Assembly: GCA_028023455.1 (NCBI GenBank)
Contig: JAQFVV010000183.1
Coordinates: 248,001 to 312,000, forward strand
Length of the DNA stretch: 64,000 nucleotides
Direction: 5' to 3'
Source of the DNA: Epiperipatus broadwayi
Lineage: Eukaryota > Onychophora > Udeonychophora > Euonychophora > Peripatidae
The notes below the pieces were generated by a model. It saw only the letters and a program-made list of their open reading frames with translations. It did no database searches and was not told the DNA's origin. How positions within the stretch are numbered: the stretch's first letter is position 1; every line of letters starts with the position of its first letter. This document shows positions 55,771-64,000 of this stretch, piece by piece. The translations under genes were made by a program, and so were the position numbers.

Positions 55771-56465
55771 CAAAATGGAAAACTTCATAATGTTTCCAAC
55801 CCATGCTCATTCAGCATCTATACATTTTGTTGTCTGTTTTTTTCAAAAACCAGTCACTGTTATCCTATGAGAAGGATAGGTATAAAACAATTATAAGGAA
55901 GGTTTGGTACTCTTCTTAACAGTGTGTGTAAGCAGATGAAATGGTAATCATGTGACATACTATTTTAAATAAATTAAGCATATTACAAAATAAATAAGTT
56001 ATTTTTGAATTACAATTGCTATAAGGAAAGCTAAAAATTGCACTGGTATTTAGAATAATTGTTATATTGCCTGTTCAAAAACTTATTTTAGGTTTATTCT
56101 TTTTGCTATCCATTATTGTTTAATATATCTTTTCCCCCCAATCAATACTATTTTTTTTTTCATTTTCAACTTTAATCTAATAAGTATATTACTACATTAA
56201 TATTCTTTATCAGTTCCAGAATTAGGATTTATATTTTTATATTATTTCTAAATTAGTGTGTGTGTATCTGTATTAGCTGGAGTATTCATATGTATAAATT
56301 CACTTTTTAATATTTTTTTATAAAAACATTTTTCATCTATAAAACATGTCAATAAAAACAGCGTATTCATGGAAACATATACTAAAATGCATAATAATAT
56401 GTAATGATAATATTGCATATACTTTAAAATCTCTATTCCATCTAATCTTTTTTAATAAAGACATC
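55771..56465. other. A+T-rich spacer, nothing recognised
   Basis: No features supported. Confidence 0.4.
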
Positions 56466-56469
56466 TGAA

Positions 56470-56600
56470 AAAACAAATGATACCCAAGATGCATCCTACG
56501 ATGAAACAACACTCTTCAGTTGGCCCAGGTCACAATCTTTTCACATATCTTCATCATTTGTTTAGTATTTGTCAATACCATAATACCTTCACACATTTGG
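56470..56600 (-). repeat. F2-like fragment with broken hammerhead core
   Basis: Minus strand GTGACCTGGGCCAACTGAAG then AGTGTTGTTTCATCGTAGGA, TGCATCTTGGGTATCATTTG. It aligns with F1 copy C (CCAACTGATGAGTGCTGG, ATGCATCTTGGGGGTCATTT) and with the F2 copy at 4.05 kb, linking the two families. GAAA is replaced by GUAG. Non-functional. Confidence 0.5.
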
Positions 56601-57309
56601 CATTATCTACTATAAATCTAAAGTAAATGGTGTTTAGTGTGTGCATGAAAGAAAAAATGTCATTTGTAGATCAAATTGTGGTAATAATAGCATTACATAT
56701 ATATGCATGGAATGTGTAAATAATTATACATTTTGATATATATATAAACAAAAAAAGACTTATAAATCCAATAAATAATATAATAAATATTTCAACCAGA
56801 GGACTGGTTTTCATCAGAAAGAAAAAATACACAGTAAAATGGCGATAATCAAAAATTACAGATTTGATAAAAGATTAAAAATTTAACAAAACCCCCCCTG
56901 ATTTGTCATAAAATCTAACACAGAATATCTACCCAATCAATGATAAAATTCAAACAAAAAAAGAAAAAAACTACATTTCCTCCTAATCAAGCTTAAATTC
57001 TATTTAAATTGAAATAAATAAATAAATAAAAAATCCAAAATTAAAATATACATATGTACACACATACAAAAATTAGACTATGCTCACATACAAAAAATAG
57101 TTGTGCTCACATTAATATTTATTAAAAACTAAAATACTTATACATTTTAGTCAAAAATTATAGTTAGTGCAAAGTACAATAATTTATAATAATTAATTAT
57201 TTATCTATATACCAATTAAACCACAGATATTAAACATCCATATAACCAATCTTTACATAAAAAAATCTCATATAAGAAAATTTTCACATAAAAAACTCAC
57301 ATATAAAAA

Positions 57310-57885
57310 TCACATATAATAATCATTTAGGAGACCAGGTAACCCAGAGATGTAATAGTTCATGTTTAAATTTAATCCATGTGGTTCTAAGGTCTTGAAT
57401 TTAAAAATAAAAAAACTCTCCTTTTGTTTCCTCTCCCTTGTAGAAGAAAAACCTTCCTGAAGAATTATTACTCTTAAATCATCAATTGAATGATTTGGTA
57501 AGTTAAAATGTTTTGAAACCGGTCTATCTTTATTCTTATGCAAAATGTCAAATCTATGATTAGTCATTCTGACATGTAAACTATTTGCTGACTCACCTAT
57601 GTACTGGTTTAAACATCTACTACACTCTATCAAATATATCAAATTAACACTTTTACATGTAACATAATTAGGAATATACCATTTAAAATTATGATTCTTA
57701 GTACTAAAAACCACTTTTGTCACAACAATATGTTTACATGTAAAACATCTTTTATCCTCGCTTGGAGAACATCCTTTTTCCTGTACAAAATTACTAATAA
57801 AATTTGTTTTGAGAAGTATATCTCTAAGTGATCTATGTTTTCAATATACAACTTTAGGTGGATCAGAAAAAAATATATTTTAAAT
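57310..57885 (-). pseudogene. Penelope-like GIY-YIG endonuclease, left arm
   Basis: From the centre outward: DPPKVVY, a stop, then SLRDILLKTNFISNFVQEKG and CSPSEDKRCFTCKHIVV (cysteine cluster). Next is CKSVNLIYLIECSRCLNQYI with GES, where LIYLI and QYIGES are the GIY and YIG motifs. ANSLHVRMTNHRFDILHKNK supplies the conserved Arg/His block, and STRERKQKESFFIFKF carries the catalytic-region Glu. It ends GLPGLLNDYYM. The domain nicks target DNA for this retroelement class and normally follows the RT. From the cysteine cluster to the stop the frame is open, about 140 residues. Confidence 0.75.
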
Positions 57886-57939
57886 AATCTGTGGAGTGTT
57901 AATCAGATATTGGCAAAACATTTTAACAGATTATTTAAA

Positions 57940-58495
57940 ATCTATTTTTTCTGATCCACCTAAAGTTGTATATCGATAACATAAATCACTTAGAGATATA
58001 CTTGTCAAAACAAATTTTATTAGTAGTTCTGTACAGGTAAAAGGGTGTTCTCCATGTGAGGATAAAAGATGTTTTAGATGTAAACATATTGTTGTGACAA
58101 AAGTGGTCTTTAGTACTAAGAATCATAATTTTAAATGGTATATTCCTAATTATGTTACATGTAAAAGTGTTAATTTGATATATTTGATAGAATGTAGTAG
58201 ATGTTTAAACCAGTATATAGGTGAGTCAGCAAATAGTTTACATGTCAGAATGACTAATCATAGATTTGATATTTTGCATAAGAATAAAGATAGCCCGGTT
58301 TCAAAACATTTTAACTTACCGAATCATTCAATTGATGATTTAAGAGTAGTAATTCTTCAGGAAGGTTTTTCTTCTACAAGGGAGAGGAAACAAAATGATA
58401 GTTTTTTTATTTTTAAATTCAAGACCTTAGAACCACATGGATTGAATTTAAACACTGGAACTATTACATCTCTGGTTACCTGGTCTCCTAAATGA
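57940..58495 (+). pseudogene. Penelope-like GIY-YIG endonuclease, right arm
   Basis: Mirror of the left-arm gene with the same motif order (LIYLIECSRCLNQYIGES, HVRMTNHRFDILHKNK, STRERKQNDSFFIFKF). The stop in the DPPKVVYR segment is at a different codon from the left arm, so both arms decayed independently from a common form. Near the end, LNLNTGTITSLVTWSPK diverges from the left arm's ISGLPGLLNDYYM through a frameshift. Catalytic-region residues Tyr, Tyr, Arg and Glu are visible in both arms. Confidence 0.75.
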
Positions 58496-58996
58496 TTATT
58501 ATATGTGATTTTTATATGTGAGTTTTTTATGTGGAAATTTTCTTATATGAGATTTTTTTATGTAAAGATTGGTTATATGGATGTTTAATATCTGTGGTTT
58601 AATTGGTATATAGATAAATAATTAATTATTATAAATTATTGTACTTTGCACTAACTATAATTTTTGACTAAAATGTATAAGTAATTTTAGTTTTTAATGA
58701 ATATTAATGTGAGCACAGCTATTTTTTGTATGTGAGCATAGTCTATTTTTTGTATGTATGCACATATGTATATTTTAATTTTGGATTTTTTATTTATTTA
58801 TTTATTTCAATTTAAATAGAATTTAAGCTTGATTAGGAGGAAATGTAGTTTTTTCTTTTTTTGTTTGAATTTTATCATTGATTGGGTAGATATTCTGTGT
58901 TAGATTTTGTGACCAATCGGGGGGGGGGGGGATTGTTAAATTTTTAATCTTTTATCAAATCTGTAATTTTTGATTATTGCCATTTTACTGTGTATT

Positions 58997-59060
58997 TTTT
59001 CTTTCTGATGAAAACCAGTCCTCTGGTTGAAATATTTATTATATTATTTATTGGATTTAT
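58997..59060 (+). ncRNA. Hammerhead-like core in Penelope arm (right; mirrored left)
   Basis: CUGAUGA at 59005-59011, a 6-bp hairpin AACCAG/CUGGUU with loop UCCU (one extra A before it), then GAAA at 59029-59032. The left arm has the exact mirror (TTTC 56790-56793, TCATCAG 56811-56817). Downstream AU/AU pairs can form a short stem III, but no convincing stem I is visible. I call this a relic or partial hammerhead, which is expected near the ends of Penelope-like elements. Confidence 0.4.
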
Positions 59061-59194
59061 AAGTCTTTTTTTTTGTTTTTATATGTATTTCCTTTGGTTA
59101 GTTTATATATATCCAATCCGAAAAAAATGTGGGTTTTCATTTGTCGATTCAATAACTCATTCAGTAAGTCAAAGAACGTAATAATGATTTTTTT

Positions 59195-59282
59195 AATATG
59201 TCAAAATATTGACCGGGAAGCGAACCCGAGCCAGCTGCTTGGAAGGCATCTATGCTAACCACTTGGTCACCAACGCTTGACA
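59195..59282 (-). repeat. tRNA-Gly(UCC)-derived SINE, copy 4
   Basis: Minus strand TGTCAAGCGTTGGTGACCAA, GTGGTTAGCATAGATGCC, anticodon CTTCCAAGCAG, GCTCGGGTTCGCTTCCCGG. A perfect 14-bp target duplication TAATAATGATTTTT is at 59079-59092 and 59283-59296. The gap between the left duplicate and the SINE body is T-rich, being the reverse complement of the tail plus flank. Confidence 0.75.
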
Positions 59283-59296
59283 TAATAATGATTTTT

Positions 59297-60543
59297 CGGT
59301 TTATTTTCAGAATATTACAATGCATCGTTAAATATGATTTTTTCAGTGCCTTTATTTTCCAGACGGCTTTATTCGTCTATTCATTACGTATATCCATACG
59401 ATAGTCTCCCTATGTACATTTAATTTAATTGTAGTTATATATATTGGTTATATAAATAAAAAGTCTAGATGTTTAAGATAGAGTATTGCAATTTAAGAGC
59501 AGATTTTTTACAACTCAGAAGATTAAAAGCAAAATAATGCTCAAAGTTGCCAATATAATTTGATAAATTACTTTTTTGAAAAAACCTTTTACTTTCAATT
59601 TCATTAAGTCTAGAAGGGTTTTACATACACCTCATAAATGAGATGGTAAAATATTCTACTGTAGATTAAGAAATTATTGATTAGATTGAAAATGTAATTA
59701 GAAAGGAATAAAATGTCAAACTGGAAAAAAAAAATCATTGGGTTGTATTTTTATATAATCCAATGATTTTATTTTGTACTATTTCTGCATGTCTGTATGT
59801 GGGGGGGAGGGGGTGCTTAGATTTTATTAAAAATCAAAGATATAAGCATAAATTACTTTATGATAAAAAAATATATACCATCAATTTTAACAACTCTAAG
59901 CAAATAATAGCTCTTTTCTGGTTTAATAAAAATGATTTTTGAAATTCTGATAAGTAAAAGATTCTTGCACTATGTACATTTGAAATTTATTATTTTATAT
60001 ATATTTATCAAAATTTAACAACACATACCCTATTAAGTTCAGGTGAATTATATCTTATTTTACTAAAAAAAATAGTATGGTTTTTGACAATTTCTGAAGC
60101 AGTGCTTGCTTTCTGATGTCTGTGAATTCGTTCAGTTTTTATAGCACTTATTAAAATAGCAATGGAAACATTCATTTTCCGATATAGATATATAACTATT
60201 TGAATGGTTTTATTGCTCAAAAAGCCATAAGTTCAAATTGCAGAAATGCAAGCACTGGACTCTATCCTAGGACCCCCACATTCCATAGTCTGACACTGTA
60301 CTAAATCAAACAGGGTATATAAATATGTGCAAACTGCAGGGTAAATCACACAGGGCATATAAATGTGTGCAAACTGCAGGGCTTTGAAATAAAAGTCTAT
60401 GGGGGGGGGAGGTTAATTTTAATAAAACTCACTTCCTCACTAATATTTTTATAATGTCAGTTAATCATAAACACTATTACTATTTTTACTGTTTATGAAG
60501 TATTATAATTATCTTATTGCATTCCCAAATTCATATAATATTC
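59297..60543. other. A+T-rich spacer with a 40-bp tandem duplication
   Basis: AAATCAAACAGGGTATATAA...CTGCAGGGT at 60303-60342 is repeated at 60343-60382 with three differences. A frame at 60008-60220 (minus) has no recognisable motif. G-rich patches lie at 59801-59815 and 60401-60412. Confidence 0.45.
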
Positions 60544-60745
60544 ATATCATTTACATTCTTTATTACTTTTACAATGCTTTTTACAATTCACTATTGACGG
60601 TTGATTGCCTCAGAATTTTTACCTAACTTCTACTTATATATGAAAATATAAATAGAAGTTCTGAAGAAGATCATTGGTGCAATCAAAACTATCAGTAGCA
60701 GGTTGTAAAAAGCATTGCAAAAGTAATAAAAAATGTAAATGATAT
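60544..60745. repeat. F5 fold-back with decayed hammerhead
   Basis: Arms ATATCATTTACATTC...CAATGCTTTTTACAA (left) and TTGTAAAAAGCATTGC...ATGTAAATGATAT (right). Inside the right arm: CTGAAGA (a valid CUGANGA), GAUC-loop-AAUC-like pairing, then AAAACTATCAG where GAAAC-N-GUC is expected. The left arm read on the minus strand gives CAATCAACCGTCAATAG. Together the two arms suggest an ancestor with GAAAC(Y)GUC. Both copies are broken. Confidence 0.5.
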
Positions 60746-63700
60746 TAATATTATTTTACTGTTATTTCAATTCATTGTTTGATATTATTCCAGACTCATA
60801 GTCTGACCTTATTTATCCCAAATAAATATTTGCTTAAAATATACATATTTTTTTAAGAAAAAAGTTATTCTTTTAACAATTGTTGAAGGATGTAAAATAC
60901 AAATAAGTTACATTGAGATGCAGTTGGAATATATTTTTGCCTGCATTTTTAGTGCTTTATAAAGTGTACTGAAATTGCTGCATCTTTTCACCATTTGTTG
61001 CATCAAGCAATTAGAAAAAATGTCAATTTTATACTCAATACAGGTGGTCCTCAACATTTGTATGTAAACATGCATGAAAATAGAACCATATAAAAAAATA
61101 TCAAAAAGTGTTTTTAAAATATTTATTTTTTAATGAGATGTATTAAGATATACATAAATAACATTTTATTGATTAGTACCTAGTGTTTCCTTTATAAATT
61201 TATCAAGAGATAGTTAGACTGTACTCTTCTTGGTAACCTAATCTGGACTCCAAGATTGATTAGGATAATTCTGGACAATAAAATTTGATACATATCACAT
61301 TAGTGCAATAATTATATATATATTTCAAAAAATTATACTTACAATCAGACTTTTTAAAAATATATAATCTCCAATAATTAATTTATTAATAAAAAATAAA
61401 TTAATATTTAATTGCATGAAATACATATATCTTTCAATTATGGATAGGAAAATAAATAAAAAAACCCTTTTTTTAAACATTAACTAAACTCCTTCCACAT
61501 TTTCTCATTTACTATAAATTTAAAAAGAAATATTTTTCCTTACAACTTTTTGTTAAAATTTATAGGAAAATGTGATGGGAGGTGATTAAGTTTTAATGTT
61601 TTTAAAAAGAGGGTATTGTTTTCCTAGCTATAATTGAAAGACAAAAGTATTATAAGCAATTAAATGTCAATTTATTTATTTTTTTATTAAATTAATTATT
61701 AGACAGAATTATATATTTTTTAACAAAATCTGATAATAAATAATTTTTTTAAAGATATGTATATGTAATGAATTTTATTGTCCAGAATCAATAATGGTGC
61801 CTGAGCTAATCCATATGTATTCTCTTCTTTTTCTTTTCTTGATAAAACGTCCTGTAACATGTTGGTCTTTTTCTATTGCCCTTGTATGAAATAACAAATT
61901 GTATAAAAATAGAATGTATGACCATCGAGGATTCCTGTAATTTTCTGATAGATGACAGTCTTTTTTTCCCCACATCACAAAAGTCACATAGAAAGTTGCA
62001 TTTTTATGCAGCCACATGCACACATTCCGACTATAAAAATTTAAATCAGAATACATTTTTTTAATTCAAAAATTTATTATGTTTTTTAAATAGTTCAAAA
62101 CAAATATAGTAATCATAGCAATTCTTCTAAACCTAAAATAATAGATGGAGTTTATTTTAATGTTAACATAAAAATGATTAATTGTAAAAAAAAAAAACAT
62201 ATTTGAAACACAAATGTTTGTGTTAAAAGGAATAATGAGAAAAATGGATTGGTTGAAATTCAAAAAAATATTGAAAAAAAAAGAATATATTAAGTTGTAT
62301 ATTTTTTAAGAAAATGTGAAGACATATATAACCAGATGTTACTTATGTAAATATATTATATGCTTTTTCTCTTATTACTCTACTTTTTTAAATGTGCATA
62401 TCTGTGTTATGTTTAAAAATATTGTGTATGTTGAGTAGTACACTAAGTATATATTGTAAACAAAGTGTGACCTATTTTCTGCTAACTTATTGTGTCGACT
62501 AAGGTAGGAGGTAGGTCTCGGAATAAAATGCAGTGGGTATAGTTGCCTTATAGTACACACAAAATGGTCCCATGAAGTTTATTGTGAATGCCTTTTCCAG
62601 TTTATCTGTTAAGAATAGGTATATATCATATGCTGGCTATTGTGGAATTGCTAATTGGAATGACATTGTATATCTTTAAAAAAAACTTCCTAATAATTCT
62701 TCATTTATATATTGAAAAAACATCCAGCTCTAATCCAGATATAAACTAGAATTGATTTATTTGTATAATGAATGTATGAATTAATAAATACATTTCATCT
62801 ACCAATTACATTTTTTTGACAGAAAACTTTATATGTTATGCATAACATTACTACAACATAAGAATCCTTTAATATATGATTGTTTTGGTTTTAGTTTATT
62901 GCCAGAATAAGTTCATTTATTAATTCAATAAATTTAAAAAGTAAATCATAGCTTATGTTAGAAAGTAATTTTATTTTATTGAATTACTATATGATAAAAC
63001 AGTTTCATATGAGATGGAGTCCTCTCTTAAACAGTTCCTACATCATATATGATTAGTTGCTCAGAGGGTAAATGAGATCAGAATAATGACAGGACAAACA
63101 TCGATGACATTTAATTGAGCAATTTATTTATTTTCTCATTCTTCCTTTATTTGCTACTTATTCAAAAAAAATTACAAATCTACATCCAAACCACTGAAAT
63201 AAAATCCTTAGAGGAAAACCTGATAACTATTTAGAATTTAACATATATTTTGGAAACTTTACACATTAATATTCAGCATATTAAAATATTTAAAATTTCT
63301 GATGCAATTAATAAATGTATATTTTAACATTAAAGCTTATATTGGAAAACTTATTTTGAAAGCTTATACTAATTAAACTTTATGTAAAAATATTATGGTT
63401 TGAATTCCGTTTAAATTGTTTATAAATTAACCCAATTCACTGATCATTGTTTTTATCTTTTATAAGTCAAGTTCTCAAAATAAGAATTAAATTATAAGTT
63501 TATCGTAATGACAAACTTTTATTAATAGGTGAACTGTGGTGGATCATATACAATATTAGTTTAGGATTTGACTATAAAAAAATTAAAATTTATTACCATA
63601 ATTTACAGTCAAATTACTAAGATTGTTATAAACATTAAATAATTGCAAAATTTTGGACTAGTCTGAAAGTTACTGCTATAAAGATATTTAAAATCAGTTT

Positions 63701-63772
63701 AATCATATTACTTGTTTTATTATAATCATGAAATATTTCAACTTATTCGTAACAATCAGATTACTGGTTGTA
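60746..63772. other. A+T-rich spacer
   Basis: No coding or repeat family recognised in ~3 kb. Short frames at 61775-62056 and 62375-62560 (minus) have no motifs. This is the longest featureless stretch of the window. Confidence 0.45.
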
Positions 63773-63774
63773 AT

Positions 63775-63796
63775 TTTTTTTTTTTTTTTTTTTTTA
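63775..63796. repeat. Poly-T run
   Basis: About 22 T residues. Could be the A tail of a minus-strand retroelement lying to its right, just before the R6 copy. Confidence 0.6.
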
Positions 63797-63835
63797 AATT
63801 ATTTATTTTATTAATTAATTTTTATTTAATGAATA

Positions 63836-64000
63836 ACCCCCCTATAGTTTGTAAAATTACAATAGTAGGGACCTCTACAGGTGTTTAACCACAAGCTTAC
63901 GCTATGAAAAAAAAGAGGGGAACCCAAGGAGAACCCTTCCTTACTTCAACCTACTTTCTATTTAAATAGGTGAAGCTGAAGCGGTTAGATCTGCGAGTGT
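63836..64000 (-). repeat. R6 interspersed repeat, copy 3 (cut by window edge)
   Basis: Inverted relative to copy 2. GTAGGGACCTCTACAGGTGT, AACCACAAGCTTACGC, AGGAGAACCCTTCCTTACTT, CAACCTACTTTCTATTTAAA and AGGTGAAGCTGAAG match the reverse complement of 16370-16475. With the poly-T run at its left it reads like the A-tailed 3' end of a minus-strand retroelement, so R6 may be a retroposon. Confidence 0.6.

Larger units (their letters stand above)
56741..59086. mobile_element. 2.3 kb palindrome of two Penelope-like element 3' ends
   Basis: Arms 56741-57892 and 57926-59086 are inverse copies (~1.15 kb) around a 33-bp spacer. Each holds the C-terminal endonuclease coding region of a Penelope-like element (next entries), ~1 kb of A+T-rich 3' sequence and a terminal hairpin. 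Arm differences include stop positions in the N-terminal part and a longer G run at 58919-58931 in the right arm. RT coding is absent, so only the 3' ends are present, pointing away from each other. TA-rich sequence lies at both outer edges. Confidence 0.75.

Overview
The window is strongly A+T-rich eukaryotic DNA that is almost gene-free and filled with transposable elements. Endonuclease/RT LINEs, Penelope-like GIY-YIG elements, hAT and pogo-type DNA elements, a tRNA-Gly SINE and long (TA)n, (AAT)n and (TAC)n tracts point to an animal, most likely an invertebrate such as an arachnid, hemipteran or flatworm. The sequence alone does not decide which. I see no rRNA, no CRISPR, no bacterial-type operon, and only one candidate host-gene segment: a short terminal exon after a splice-acceptor-like signal near 50.24 kb.

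Layout. 0-6.8 kb: fold-back repeats, a decayed pogo/Tigger transposase with its terminal inverted repeat, and the first of two copies of a ~0.9 kb TIR element. 7.3-11.5 kb: a protein-like remnant, then the most complete element, a ~3.3 kb RTE-type LINE on the minus strand. 12-19 kb: the second TIR element, further fold-backs and a tRNA-Gly SINE. 20-30.9 kb: a palindromic Penelope-like remnant, a decayed LINE holding a 27-bp minisatellite, and an L1/Tx1-like LINE remnant. 31-38 kb: LINE tails, microsatellites and a 0.5 kb fold-back. 39-45 kb: dense fold-backs and two hAT MITEs with perfect 8-bp target duplications, one clearly SPIN-like. 47-52 kb: a LINE C-terminal remnant, the candidate exon and a SINE. 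52-64 kb: more fold-backs, a 2.3 kb palindrome of two Penelope-like 3' ends, and a repeat cut by the window edge.

The unifying theme, and the most interesting thing here, is a set of mostly palindromic interspersed repeats that carry hammerhead self-cleaving ribozyme motifs. Three families (called here F1, F3 and F4) have copies with an intact CUGANGA...GAAA core, pairable stems I, II and III, and a UH cleavage site. The F1 and F3 families also show compensatory base changes in stem I. Further families (F2, F5, two Penelope-like palindromes and the 42.0 kb element) carry decayed or partial versions. This fits the known association of hammerheads with Penelope-like elements and with small non-autonomous retrozyme-type elements, but the head-to-head fold-back form, the tRNA-like ends of F1 and the number of distinct families in 64 kb are unusual. 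Many of these elements are bounded by (TA)n tracts, which suggests a shared insertion preference.

Mobilisation, as far as it can be inferred: RTE-type LINEs could supply machinery for the SINE (all four copies have target duplications), Penelope-like elements could supply it for the hammerhead repeats, and the pogo and hAT families explain the TIR elements. No element here looks intact enough to be autonomous.
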